Below the pieces are notes generated by a model. The model was not told where the DNA came from and did not search any database. It worked only from the letters and a program-made list of their open reading frames with translations. Shown one piece after another: positions 35,401 through 46,000 of a DNA stretch of 64,000 nt. The DNA is from Tubulanus polymorphus (taxonomy: Eukaryota; Nemertea; Palaeonemertea; Tubulaniformes; Tubulanidae). Location of the stretch: positions 2,861,001 through 2,925,000 of the forward strand of contig NC_134029.1 in the NCBI RefSeq assembly GCF_964204645.1, given 5' to 3'. A program made the translations under genes and the position numbers. How positions within the stretch are numbered: position 1 is the first letter of the stretch; the number at the start of each line of letters is the position of its first letter.

Positions 35401-36906
35401 AGTGATCACGTGTGATCGTTACGTCTGTATAATGTGCCCGTTGAATCTGTATAAACGTTCTCGTAAACTCGCCTATACGATCGCATTTTCGATTTGGTTT
35501 ATAAGTTTATTTCTGGCTGTCGTACCCGTGTTCGGGATTCCATATTTCGGAAATATCTACTACAATCGGAACGGAGCTTGTTTACCCTTACATATTCACG
35601 AACCGTTCGGAAGAGGTTGGGAATATTCGGCGTTCGTTTATATCGGTATCAATTCTATTGTAGTTCTGTTCATATTCTACGCTTACGCCGCCATGTTCTA
35701 CGTCATCAAGAAATCAAACATTTCGCTTCGTTCATCACAAGTCCACCAGGAGGCGTCACTGGCACGGAGGTTTGCGTTCATCGTGTTTTCTGATACCGCC
35801 TGCTGGTTACCAATAATCCTCATCAAAATTGTAGCGCTCGCCGGTAAGACGATGCTTCATGTTTGGAAGGGGTCACATTGCCCATAGTCTTGACCCGTGT
35901 CGTGCAGTTGCTAGTTCAATTTACTAAGAAAGAACGACCGTGCGATGCGGCTAATTTTGCTCTTTGTAATTTGTGAAAACCTGGGTCTATCCTTTTTGGC
36001 AAAGCTAACCCCTATTGGGAGCCCTAAGTTGGGAACCTTAATGTTGTGTTCATCCAAATTTCAGACTTCACCGAGAGCAGGCACGAGGCTTCGCTAGCAA
36101 TTATTCATATTCTAATTGGTCATAGCGAATGAGGAGGTCATGGAATTAATGATTTAAAATCATATAATTTCATTACATGATATATATGTATTAATTGTAG
36201 GTGTTCATGTTGATAAGAATGTCCATGCTTGGGTCGCTGTATTCGTATTACCAGTAAACAGTGCTCTAAATCCAATCATTTACACTATAACCACCAAACA
36301 GTTTCAGGAACATTTGATTCTACGCGTCTATTATTTTTGCTGGAATTTGTTGCATCGTGATTCATACGATTCTCGCTCTAGTGATATGAGGACTAGGCGA
36401 GTTACAACACCACGGTTAGAGATTGCGCTGGTAAGTAACGCTTCGGCCGCACCGTCGCAAAGATTAATCAGTTGAAAAGCGCTGGCGTCAAAATGAGTTA
36501 TTCAAAAAATAAATCTTGGAATCTCGTATTCAATTCTTTATTTCATTGAGCTGTTAAACTAGTTTGTTGGAAATAATCCATATTTTGACATCCATTATGC
36601 TGCATTGAATTATCTACAAAAACATATTTCAATAAATTAAGAATCTTTATTGACTTTAGAACCTTAAGGACCGACCCCTTAAAAGCACCCATAGTCTTCT
36701 TCGTCACCGTTTCATCTGATTTTCAGGAATCTACCAGGAGAAAAGGGTTGATAATAGAACAGAAGCCGGTTCAAGAACCGATAATCCAGAAATGGTCGTT
36801 TTCGACAGGTTATGTGAAATGTTTGCACGAAATAAACGACTCCAAACATCATCGATCAAGCGAAACATCAGCCACTAAAAAACCAACCAAAAATATCTCA
36901 TCATAA
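23969..36906 (+). CDS. RXFP: RXFP-like relaxin-family receptor (LDLa-LRR-7TM GPCR)
   Basis: Exons: 23969-24023, 24584-24766, 25784-25867, 26389-26497, ten 72-nt exons (28970-29041, 29205-29276, 29810-29881, 30756-30827, 31023-31094, 31833-31904, 32045-32116, 32600-32671, 32746-32817, 33231-33302), 35005-35843, 36201-36430, 36727-36906. They total 2,400 nt, or 799 residues. Parts in order: signal peptide, one LDL-receptor class A module, linker, Cys-rich LRR cap, ten leucine-rich repeats, a short cysteine-containing hinge, seven helices and a basic tail. This matches vertebrate RXFP1/2 (about 750 residues) and invertebrate Lgr3/Lgr4-type receptors, which bind relaxin/insulin-like peptides and signal through G proteins at the plasma membrane. 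Introns 4 and 14 each contain another gene on the opposite strand. The last three exons were partly duplicated downstream as a pseudogene. Confidence 0.92.
24866..25795 (+). repeat. Duplicated acceptor region in RXFP introns 2
   Basis: The stretch at 24866-24955 (CTGCTGAACCCTGTACCCC ... GGGTGACTTGTAGGTAATC) resembles 25380-25408 joined to 25734-25790 (CTGCTGAACCCTATACCCC ... GGGTGACTTGTAGGTGATC). The second copy provides the real acceptor of exon 3 and is interrupted by the foldback element at 25409-25733. The first copy keeps a TAG acceptor-like site but no exon frame after it. This looks like a local duplication of the intron 2 acceptor followed by an insertion. Confidence 0.6.
25409..25733. 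mobile_element. GC-rich foldback element of GCGAC repeats in RXFP intron 2
   Basis: A block of about 325 bp, far more GC-rich than its surroundings and built of GCGAC/GTCGC units. Its ends are inverted repeats: GGCGGGCGTAGGTCGGCC on the left and GGTCGACCTACGCCCGGC on the right. Inner segments also pair (GCGACGCGATC with GATCGCGTCGC). It splits a sequence that is present uninterrupted at 24866-24955. The Arg-rich frames in it are not genes. It looks like a non-autonomous DNA element; a target duplication is not clear. Confidence 0.65.
26722..27666 (-). CDS. Intronless class A (rhodopsin-like) GPCR nested in RXFP intron 4
   Basis: A single uninterrupted frame of 314 residues starts at ATG 27666. 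The N-terminus has two glycosylation sequons (NLT, NKS). Seven hydrophobic segments follow: LSMVILPVLLVFGAFGN (TM1, with the conserved Asn), NYLIVLSVSDFVF (TM2, conserved Asp), the TM3 segment starting at Cys in SCQIYEF, and so on to TM7. The TM3 cysteine can pair with the ECL2 cysteine (FRCYYEI). The DRY motif is replaced by ERA (SLERAAVVLFPF) and NPxxY by NFYIY, deviations common in spiralian peptide-receptor expansions (FMRFamide/TRH-receptor-like). The ligand cannot be inferred. The gene lies wholly within RXFP intron 4 on the opposite strand. Confidence 0.88.
   Translation of the reverse strand: MNLTHIQIGPSYNSYMVLMSVENKSGFYRTLSMVILPVLLVFGAFGNSATFMIMISRRFRNSSYANYLIVLSVSDFVFCINFTLMPVLQFVLRRLDIGLAINSLISCQIYEFVMLTMAGCSSWLIVAISLERAAVVLFPFTSRLICTPKFVRCVIVIMFIVNALIIGIPSVVIMHFSDQLFRCYYEIYQQSIFFMTVVIHVYIIPLCLIITSNSVIILQLFRGSEMVSSDKKTTKAKRTTIMLVTVSLVFAVFTLPTTITVFLPIPTEQKEFLFEIFYQFQMCNYVVNFYIYLLLGREIREYFCTRICCRNLVK
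28040..28370. mobile_element. Possible MITE-like foldback sequence in RXFP intron 4
   Basis: This block has repeated GGCCCG/CGGGCC words in opposite orientations, for example GATTAGGCCCGTGCTC near 28074 against AATTAAGCACGGGCCAAATT near 28292. Outer arms also pair imperfectly (CCGGGACCAACTTTGG near 28049 and CCAATTTGACCCGGG near 28331). It is unlike the AT-rich flanks and has no open frame, consistent with an old non-autonomous DNA element. Confidence 0.4.
28970..33302 (+). CDS. RXFP: RXFP exons 5-14: ten leucine-rich repeats, one per 72-nt exon
   Basis: Each exon is exactly 72 nt, starts and ends in phase 2, and encodes one 24-residue repeat of the form L-x-x-N-x-I-x-x-I-x-x-x-x-F-x-x-L. 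Examples are DLSNNYISQLRTRHFRHL in the first and YLDSNRIRSISDGALRHQ in the seventh. Ten repeats equal the number in vertebrate RXFP1/2. The repeats form the curved ectodomain that, in the family, binds the B chain of relaxin-like peptides. Repeat 3 (29810-29881) is the least regular, with FENCTFCG in place of the usual pattern. Introns vary from 74 to about 930 nt. Confidence 0.9.
33467..33472 (-). terminator. Polyadenylation signal of the nested PAN/WSC gene
   Basis: On the minus strand AATAAA lies about 46 nt after the TGA at 33518-33520, a suitable distance for cleavage. Confidence 0.5.
33518..34499 (-). CDS. Secreted PAN/apple-like plus WSC-domain protein, copy 1 (nested in RXFP intron 14)
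   Basis: Exons in transcript order: 34499-34178, 33904-33785, 33678-33518, 603 nt, 200 residues. The chosen start MFVSGIGLVLVVLSLSEGI gives a signal peptide; an upstream in-frame ATG at 34586 would bury it. Exon 1 encodes a cysteine-containing segment (DWMVCAMTCDLEPKCDGF) like the PAN/apple fold. Exons 2-3 form a WSC domain: YVGCYNN, then CMGVC, then FCYCGTNYN, ending CGGALKMSVY. WSC domains bind carbohydrate in fungal and animal surface proteins. A secreted lectin-like role is inferred. The gene lies entirely within RXFP intron 14 in the opposite orientation, and all introns are GT-AG on its own strand. Confidence 0.82.
35005..36906 (+). CDS. RXFP: RXFP exons 15-17: hinge, seven-helix domain and tail
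   Basis: Exon 15 (35005-35843) begins with the hinge FDDFNLCVYALQVRVCDP, matching the RXFP1 hinge cysteines, and encodes TM1 to TM6. TM3 ends in the canonical CDRY, whereas mammalian RXFP1/2 have a divergent motif there. Exon 16 (36201-36430) completes TM6-TM7 with NSALNPIIY, the NPxxY motif. It then either splices at GTAAGT 36431 to exon 17 (36727-36906) or reads through to a TGA shortly after; the splice is favoured because exon 17 is in frame and copied in the downstream duplication. Exon 17 gives a basic, Ser/Thr-rich tail. AATAAA at 37205-37210 is the likely polyadenylation signal. Confidence 0.9.
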
Positions 36907-37204
36907 CAACAACAAAATTGATTACAACAAGAAAAATGTTTTATAATTTTGTATAGTAAAGAATTTAGTCGTAAAAAATTTGCTTAAAATTCTGCTAACA
37001 TCCATTCTCGTAATAGACCTCAATGACCTCCTCTTTCTACCCTTGCTTGACGCCTGTTCTTACAAGCCTTATTTACATCTGTTTACATTATATATCTTAT
37101 CAATTGATGTTTGTCATGTTGATTCCTGCCTGAAAATCATAAAATGCTTCTTTCGTAAAAACTTGTTGTTTTGAATGATTGTTATTATCATCTTACTGTT
37201 GCGC

Positions 37205-37210
37205 AATAAA
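37205..37210 (+). terminator. Polyadenylation signal of the RXFP gene
   Basis: AATAAA about 300 nt after the TAA stop at 36904-36906, in an AT-rich untranslated region. Confidence 0.5.
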
Positions 37211-37357
37211 GAGAGCAAAAATGTGATAAATCTTTATGAGTTGTCGGAGTATGCCATTGAATATCGAACTAGAACATCATTTCATTATGGTTTCTTTAAG
37301 ACAATTCAGATTGAAATGAAAATTTCCTGCTCATTATGAATATGATAAAAAATGAAT

Positions 37358-38212
37358 TCACATTGATTTGTAGACTGACATTTTCAGGGCGCCACCGCAC
37401 TTCGCTTTAATATCGCCCGCACAAGGAATTGTACACGATGCGGGATCAGCAACACCGTGTCTGTTGTAATTCGTGACGCAGTAGCAAAATGAAGCCATTA
37501 ATCCACTATAAGGCTTACCTGAAAACATGAAATGCCAAAGTTTAAAAAGGATTAGAAAGAAAAGATGAACTTCTCTTTATAAGTTTCCCTTTTTTCATTT
37601 ATTCATAAATTTGTTCATGCGTACTCGTATGTAGCCTATAATTACCTAAGCGTCGACACACTCGCATGCAATGTTTAGGTGACATAACTCTGTTAGTCGA
37701 TCTAATTGGTAAAGCGGGGTCCTTTTTGTGATGGTAACATCCGACATAACGAACTAAAAACCAAATAACAAATCAGCCGCTTTTGTACCTAGGCCTATTA
37801 TTAGGTTAAAATACTTAAATAGAGAATTATGTTGATGATTTTTGATTTTCTAAGGGGAATAAGTGAATCTTTCCAACGACACATACGTACCCTTAGCCCA
37901 TACTATCCTCATTGTAGTTGATGGATCCGGGATGTCATATTTTTCATTCTGGTCGATGTCATTGTACAGCGAACACAGGTTTGCCGAAGGATTCGAACAA
38001 TTCTTCATGTTCTCGAACATGTAACCGTCACATTTCGGCTCAAGGTCACACGTCATTGCGCACACCATCCAGTTAGATTTTTTGAAGACCGAAATTGGTT
38101 CTAAAGAGTCTGCAATCGCTTGCAATTTATACTCACTCGAAACGGAAGAGCTGTCGATGCCTTCGGACAAAGACAGCACCACCAGAACTAAACCAATACT
38201 GGATACAAACAT
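37358..38212 (-). CDS. Secreted PAN/apple-like plus WSC-domain protein, copy 2
   Basis: Exons in transcript order: 38212-37891, 37753-37646, 37518-37358, 591 nt, 196 residues; an ATG nine bases upstream (38221) is also possible. This is the duplicate of the gene at 33518-34499 and is intact, with all splice sites and reading frame kept. Exon 2 is 12 nt shorter. In the WSC part the conserved CYCG has become CYCV, and several loop residues changed (IDMPASERGLEL replaced by HKKDPALPI). Exon 1 is more conserved than exon 2. It is likely an expressed, diverging paralogue. It is no longer nested, because the RXFP exons that would enclose it are broken. Confidence 0.8.
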
Positions 38213-38275
38213 ACTATACATATCTTCGTGACTGTGAATCCGTGCGCGGATTTCAAACCTAGAATGGTGTAGGGT

Positions 38276-38283
38276 TTTATATA
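38276..38283 (-). promoter_or_regulatory. Possible TATA box of PAN/WSC copy 2
   Basis: TATATAAA on the minus strand lies 64 nt ahead of ATG 38212. It sits just beyond the point (about 38271) where this copy stops resembling the first copy, so the second gene may have gained a new core promoter. The first copy shows no comparable TATA at the same distance. Confidence 0.4.
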
Positions 38284-38289
38284 TACTGC

Positions 38290-39490
38290 CGTGCTAAACA
38301 AAAACACTGTCTCTCCAAAACCAAATTTTTGAGAAAATTGGATCTTTTATATGTTTTTTCACATTACTTGACTCGCATTGGTGTGAAACAAGAAAGTTTT
38401 CTACATCCCCTATTGATACTCCCCCTATCTAATGATACAATCCATGTTTTCTATTTTGGTTCTTATGGCCAAAAAGCCGTACCTTTCATTGTATCTGCAA
38501 AGCTAAAACACAGTATCCGTGCAGATTTAGACTTAAAGACGTATCTCTTAGACCAAAAAGGTATGTGAAGGTTCGATGAGACACGTAATGTATCATTGCT
38601 TACATATAAAAGCAACCGCGCAGAATTTATTTCCTCATCTGAGAATTTTGAAGCATTCGGGTGCAGCCAGAGGAGACTCTCGCCTCTCGGTAATCCGTGG
38701 AACTGAATGGCAAGATCTTAACCCGCTCTTTTTGGATCGGGACCTGGTTCCATGGTTCTGAGTTAGAGATAATTCGGACTTATAATCAGTTCATTTTCTT
38801 CAGTCAAATCTTTTATAACCTGGTAATTATGGATCTGGGTCCGAATGTGTAAAAATCAGATTTCTGTTGGCAATGATATATATGTACGTTTAGTAGGGGT
38901 GACAAGTGATGAATGTCCCCTTGTATGGATAATTTTTCTTGTCACTGCAAACTTTTGAAAAAAACGTGTCATGGACTAAGAAAGATTCACTTCTAAATTC
39001 AAACATTTTGTTTTTTCATTAAAGGCTCACATTGTCACTTCTATAAAGAGTTAAAACACGTTTCAAAGGGCACCTTTGCCGTTTGTGTTAAATGGCAAAC
39101 AGCTTAAACAACAATATACAATATTTTTTATGAAAATTTATACATTGATTCATATATTACCTATGATTTCATCTTAAATCAACATTATACTATCAAGTTC
39201 GTGTTTACCTATGAGGTTAGCAACATCTTATGATGGGATACCTCTGAAAAAGTCGGAGGACCCAGTTTTCATATGATGACATTTTTTTATTTATTGACTC
39301 ATTTGCTTCAAATACAGGCATTTTTCTAGAATTTAATTCCTTAGATGTAATGCACTAATTCTGTCCTTACTGTAACAAGGCAATGGATACATAAAATAAT
39401 GAATAAAATGCTAAAAGAGAATGTAAAAAGCATCTTGTAAGCAAGAACATAGCAAGTGGCTCTTTCCAAAAACTAAAGTAGTCCAAATAG
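38290..39490. other. Sequence unique to duplication unit B, no gene seen
   Basis: About 1.2 kb that has no counterpart in unit A, where the matching point is about 34560-34690. It is AT-rich and contains only short frames without a domain (for example 38329-38568). It may be an inserted element or the part lost from unit A. I see no clear terminal repeats. Confidence 0.4.
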
Positions 39491-39726
39491 ATATAAGATA
39501 CTTTTACAGAATTTTGATCTTTTGATGTTACCTACTTACTGAATATGATGGTCCGTTCTGTGAGGTGCGGTTCAAACTATGAAGCCTACAGTCTCCAACG
39601 ATCCATTCTCTATGGAAATAATTCAGGAAACTAAAAGATGTAAACAGAACCAACTGAAAACGTGACCGCATAAAAGAAAACCATAAAACTAATCAAATAA
39701 ATTGATACAACATAATTTGTCATTTT

Positions 39727-40579
39727 CAGTCATCAAGAGGCGTTACTGGCACGAAGGTTTGCATTCATCATGTTTTCTGATACGGTTACCCAATAATCGT
39801 GATAAAAAGTCTAGCGGTCGCCGGTAAGATGATGCATAATGTTTTGGGACGATGTCACATATCACATGGTCTCTCCAGACCTGGTAGCACAGTCCCAATG
39901 TTAATGAACAGATTAAGAACGACTGTGCGACGGAGTATCGTACCGGGCTAGTTTAGTGATATGAAATTTGTGGTCAATCAGTTTTTGAAAAGGCTGAATT
40001 TCCCTGGGTCCATACGCTCACCCAAACTTCACCCAGACTCGGGCATCAAGAGCAGGCACGAGGCATCGCTGCCAATTCTCCATATTTCAATTGGTGGTAA
40101 CGAAGAGGGAGGTAATGAAATTTATTTTCTAATTTCATTACATGATATATGTATCGTTGTGTTCATGTTGATAAGAATGTCCATGCTTGGGTCGCTGTAT
40201 TCGTATTACCAGTAAACAGTGCTCTAAATCCAATCATTTATGCTATAACCACCAAACAGTTTTAGGAACATTTGATTCTACGCGTTTATCATTTCTGCTG
40301 GAATTTGTTGCATCGTGATTCATAAGATTCTCGCTCTAGTGATATGAGGACTTTTTGAGTTACAACACCACGGTTAAAGATTGCGCTGGTAAGTAACGCC
40401 TGGGCCGCACCGTCGCAAAGATTAATCAGTTGAAAAGCACTGGCGTCAAAATAAGTTATTCAAAATATTAATCGTGGAATCTTTAAATCGATTCTTTATT
40501 CAAACGTGCTCGCTCCAAAACATCATCGATCAAGCGAAACATCAGCCAATAAAAAACCAACCAAAATTATCTCTTCATG
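39727..40579 (+). pseudogene. Broken duplicate of RXFP exons 15 (end), 16 and 17
   Basis: About 39730-39825 copies the end of exon 15 but lost some ten bases in the SDTACWLP-encoding part, shifting the frame; most of exon 15 is missing. About 40159-40388 copies exon 16: the acceptor TTGTAG has become CGTTGT, and an in-frame TAG at 40263-40265 replaces the Gln codon after KQF. About 40516-40579 copies the end of exon 17 only. The exon 16 copy is otherwise very close to the original, so the duplication looks fairly recent. No receptor could be made from this copy. Confidence 0.88.
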
Positions 40580-40960
40580 ACAACAACAGATTGATTTTAC
40601 AATTTTGTATAGATAAGTATTTAATCTAAATCGATTGCTAAAAATTCTGCTAACATCCATTCTTGTAATAGACCTCAATGACCTCCTCCCTCTCTCCTTG
40701 CTTGAGGCCTGTTCTTACAAGACTTATTTTCATCTGTTTACATTATATATATTATCAATTGACGTACATCATGTTGATTCCTGCCTGTAAATCATAAAAC
40801 ACTTTTTTCGTAAAAACTTGTTGCTTCGAATAATGATTATTAGATTCCAACGGCTGCGCTAAAGGCAGCAAAGATGTGATAAATTTTTGTGCGGAGTATG
40901 AATATCGAACTAGAACTATCCAATTCAACATGTTTCTATGGTTTGGTTTATGCATCATAC

Positions 40961-43045
40961 TCAAATAAAACCAAAATCCGGGCCAAATTGTCCTGTATGT
41001 TCTTCTGCAGTAATATCCTCACTTAAAGCCCCACGATTCAAATTCAGAACTTCGGGACAAAATTTACGTAGATTGTTTGGTGACGGCCACCGTTGACCTC
41101 GTGGATTACGACAGGTAGCGGTTAAGTGCTTGATCTTCTTACTCAGTTCTTGTAGTTCCTGTTTGATTTCGTATATCTCTGAAAATACACAGAACTGCGC
41201 GATTCATTTCTGTATCTGCGATTCAAGGAATAAGCAAAAGAGACAGTAATTTCAGGAAGGTTCACTCCCACTATACTCCCACCTCACTTGTAATACATAA
41301 TACGCCCGACTTTAGGAAATATCAACGATCGGTATTAGATGATTATGAGTCATTGACCCTTGATATCTATTAACTTATTACACATAGGTGTGGATTATTT
41401 ACACTAGTAGCCATTAGCCCGTATTTCAGAGACTGTTGTCGATTGAATGACAAAAATGAGATGAGCCGATTCTGATAAGAACCAACAGTTGCTCTACTTC
41501 GCTTTAGATAGTTTTGGTGACTTTTTCAAAATTAATGATTTCCATTCAAATATCAGTCATGATGAATTTCAAAATTAATGCCGAGACAAGAGCAAAGTAA
41601 ACGGAACTATAAAACAGTTAACTGAATACAACTCTATTCCAGCGGGATATTGATAAACATTTGCTATATCACTGAAAACTGTTCCATCCTTCCCTATCAG
41701 TATTCAATGATGTAAGTTCAAAAAGGCTAAATGATAATTATTCTATTTCCTATTATATATGAATGATAATCAAATCTAAATCATTATCATCAGATCTTTT
41801 AGTCAAAATAAGTGTCCAAAATCGAAATTCTAAATCAATCCCACAACATAAAGAAATTAATCTGAAAATTAGAAATAATTCTTGTTCATGTTTTAGATAA
41901 AAGTTTTTTTTACCTTGCTGTTGTTGAGATTGTTGTATTTCGTTGCTGTATATTTTGTATATGTAGCGTTTCACCAATCTGCAAATAACCTCCTAAAAAT
42001 AGACCATATATTCAGAAAACTTGTTCAGCGCGACAAGTAGATGTGTGGAAATCTATGAATCCAATTTAGAATCTGTAAAACTTTCTTTGGTAGAGTATTT
42101 ACGTGAAACATATATCAAAGCGCGATAGTTCGCAACATGGAAATGAGTGTCCGCTTCAGTTGATATTGTATGATTGGTTGTTACCGGCCTCGGGGAATCT
42201 TTAGACTTTTCTGGTGTACATATTCGCAAACTTCTCTATGATCGGAATTAAGTATGACCCGAGGTGAAAAATGATCGAACTCCTTCCTAAATGTTTCATA
42301 TGGAATTGTCTCGCGTACAAATTATTTGTTTTACCTGATAAAACGTTTTAGTTGATGTATTTGGTAATGTTCCATCGTGTTGTATGTTTTCCATTGAAAC
42401 TGATGTCGTTCCATTCCCCTGAAGGTAAAACCTCGCGTTTAAAGCAAATATGAACTAGAATTAATTTCGATTTTCCTCTCATATTTTATCTGCAAACGGT
42501 AATAACGTAGTTCCTCGTCTTGTCGGCTATTTTATACGTAACACAATACTCGTAATGATTTTTCCGTTTTTATATTTCAAAAATCGTCCGTTTTTCCACT
42601 TTCCTAAGCATATATACTTGTCATAATCTAGTCAAATTTATATAATTTATCTAAAACAATTTGACGGAAATCTATGTCTATTTGATACAACATTCGAGTT
42701 CACATTTTCATCAGGGAAATGTGTAAATGTGGAAGAAAATGGAAAATGTGTTAAGAATTACCATTTCTTTCAAAATTATGTTTTACTAAAGGTTAACTTT
42801 GTTCCGATCATTGGAACTGCATGCGTATATAGTCGTGTGTGTACCTGTGGAGAGACTTCGTATTGGCGCCGTTCGTTTTGTTTCCTTAATAAATTCCTCA
42901 CATTGCGGATTATCCATTTCAAAATTCTGAACCCGTTTTTCGGAGCTGGTAGGAGATTGAAAGGAGCGGGAATCGTAACTCCCGGGTCGAAATACGCCAT
43001 CCACAGCCGAGCCCTGGCGAATTTCCATTCTACGTCTCGGTCATT
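40961..43045 (-). CDS. TRPC: TRPC exons 8-11: TRP box and C-terminal region
   Basis: Exon 8 (43045-42845) begins [20 protein letters not shown], containing the TRP box and the proline-rich [11 protein letters not shown] that follows it in TRPC proteins. It ends in a basic stretch (LLRKQNERR). Exon 9 (42418-42335) is Ser/Thr-rich. Exon 10 (41992-41914) has [13 protein letters not shown], the conserved helix after the linker, and a Gln run. Exon 11 (41178-40961) adds a coiled-coil-like helix ([16 protein letters not shown]) and the stop TGA at 40961-40963. The tail is shorter than in insect TRP/TRPL. Confidence 0.88.
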
Positions 43046-46000
43046 CTGAAATTTTAATAAATCGTTTCTCGGAGTAAAGATCTTTTCATCTGTATCTCAC
43101 AGCATGGTCCTCAACATATCGCAATTTAGAATTCTCTCATTGACTTTTGAACTGAGGATATAAAGAATCTCAGGATGTTAAGGAGTTCAATTACATCATA
43201 GATTCAAATTCGAATTGTGGAAGAAAAAATTCAAAATTCGGCCCTTAGCACCTAACTAGAAAATAACGTATAGAAATGTGTGTACTGTTGAGTACGTAGA
43301 CAGTATATTACCCTGTATACCATGTTAGTTAACCATAAATGAACATTATTAAGAAAATAGGCAATCAGTTTTCCCCCTCTCTCCCTACCCCTAACCCTCC
43401 ACTTCCATGGCTTCTCGTCAATTATTTATTACATTGTCGATATGATACTTACAAAAATTTCCTGAAAAGAATTGCTCATCATGGCGATAAGCATGTTTAT
43501 CAGAACGACTAGGGCTGATATTATGTACATCGAGTGCATAGTTTGTCCAATAATCTCAGTTGCTGATAAATGACTCGTGTGTGTCGAAATCAAATCCGGA
43601 TTCGTCGCCATTATTCTCTTGTTGATGTCGGTAGCGGAACTTTTTCCCATCCCGAATGTGGCCCAGAATAGATTCGATACCGAATTGAAGAATCTGAAAC
43701 GGTCGTTAGTTTAGTGACGGATGCGGTATTAATTGATATCAATAGAAATTGTTATATTGATTCATGCCACGATGAAACCAGACTAATTCTCATATATCGC
43801 GGTCTTTCGCGACAGGTTCTATTGTGTCCCCTACCCTTATTTCTTGATTCATATATCATATTCTTACTAGCTAGTTGTGTCATATTTTGCTTACGTGGTG
43901 AAATAGTCATTTTCACAGCTATGAGTTGAGTAGAGATTTGTCATTCCGCATACGAAGGCAATAAATACGAGCAAAAATATCGCCAGAAATCTGCTAACAT
44001 CGGCGACCATTCTACCGAATGATACCAGTAATGGACCTAGTTGCTCGTTAGCCGGCAGTAAGTAAGCGATCCGACCAAAACTGAGCAGACTGGCAAAGGC
44101 CAACAAGATATCACACAATTGCAGCGGATCTGGGGGTCCGGGTACATCAACTGAAATTAAACACGAAAATCATTGATCATTTGCCGAAGCCTTTATTCAA
44201 CAAGAACTTTAGTGTCTGATGTAACTGCAGATTTCTTGCGCAGTTACACATCGACCCACGCTCCAGGACTGAGTGGAGCATTCTACCACTAATTCATGGT
44301 ACAACTCTCGCTTTTAGAACACTCCCTCGGAGACGTCATCGCGTAACAAATACGTGACCTTCTGTCGCCCATGACAAAACTGGTTTGTACAAGAATAATC
44401 CAAATCTGACCTATTTCGGTCATTCTTAAGATTGCGTATGGGTAGTCCTTGCAAGGATTGTTTGGTCTCGCATTGAGCAGGATCTACCAGAGACCATTCC
44501 TATCGAAAATAATGATTACCAAAAAATACAGGTGCCACGACCAGAAGTTCACCATCGATTGATAGCAATAAATGGGATTTTTTAGAAATCTATTTTTAGC
44601 TTTACAACTTATCTTTTTTGTTGGGCTCGTCACTAAATCCACAAAGGCGAATTGAAATGAGAACATGCAGTCGCTCCAACACATAAACCAGCACTGATAT
44701 AAGAAACTAATTAGGGCCTAAGAAAGATAAACCTCTAGACAGTGGCTGTAGATGTCTGATTTATTAAGGCGTATTCAACACGGTTTATTGATATGTTAGT
44801 GTGAAAATCGGACATTAGTACGACGCATTTTCTTGATCGTAGCAAAAACCGAAACATCAAATCATAAAAGCTGCATATCCATTCATCGACGGTACGATGA
44901 CAATATTGAGTACTCAAACTGTGCAGTGTGCACAGTACTCGACCTGAGAATTACAACAGTAGCGCACATCATCAATAAATGAATAACGAAAAACAAAGAC
45001 ATAAATTCACCGGAACGCAATTCTTGTAGTTAATTCTTAACAAGATAAACAAGCTCGGCTATCACACGTGGGACGTGACTCGCATGTGGAACTTTACCCA
45101 ATAAAAACTCGTGTGATTTATGATTAAGGATTGTCAAGCGGCCATCTGGTAAAATCTCTGCCGAATGATGCCTCAATTTATTCGTTGATAATTACAAAAT
45201 ACTGTTAAAATAAGAGGGTAACCAGAAGCTTTTTATCCATAATGTTTTAGATTATAAAGTGGGTGAGTCTTTTATTATCATTGTTATCATCAATGTGATT
45301 ATACTTTTATTTTGTCTTCGATTTTCTATCCTTGTAACTATTTATTTCTCAACAGAGCTCGGTGAGTTGTTGTTTTAGCACAGAACGATATCTTACGATA
45401 AATAATTAAAGATCGCTTTTGATTTTTTTTCTACCTTGGCTTGATATGACGTTATCAAGGTGAAGACAGCGCTGATAGGTTCCGTTCTGTCCACACTGTT
45501 GCGTCATGGCGTCAAGTTGACACCGTACGTCACTGCACGATAACCCGGCTAACGAGTCACAACCGGGTATTCCTTCTGTCATTAATGAAATCTTCACCAA
45601 AAATATTACAGTTAACGCGATTACGGCGAGAAATAACGAGATCAGAGCCGAATCGACGAGATTCCACGAATCTGACAGATAGTCACGTAAACCATTCCGC
45701 CATAGCTGCATAATTTCATTCCATAGCATTCCTATAACACAGATATAACACATATTTTATAACATTCTTTAAAAATCACTCAGATGAAATTAAAACCTAC
45801 AATAAATCGAAGGTGAAACAATGAATAAATGGTTTTTGTCATTTTCAATTTCTTTGGGCTTCACGTCTGAGTGATAAGGACTATTCTACACGAACACTGA
45901 TATACCGGTGTACATAGATCAACAACGCGAATGGAATATTCATTATACATAATTAAAGTCATTTTCGAATCCATAAAATAAAATGTTTCGAGTTTTGTCT

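Larger units (their letters stand above)
33518..40960. repeat. Tandem segmental duplication, two units of about 3.6-3.8 kb
   Basis: Unit A runs from 33518 to about 37300 and unit B from 37358 to about 40955. Both start with the last exon of a PAN/WSC gene (shared stretch CACATTGATTTGTAGACTGA) and end near GAATATCGAACTAGAAC (37260 and 40906). Unit A has the working RXFP exons 15-17; unit B has broken copies. Unit B also has about 1.2 kb of extra sequence (38290-39490) and lacks most of exon 15. The right edge of unit B stops just short of the TRPC stop codon at 40961. Confidence 0.85.
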
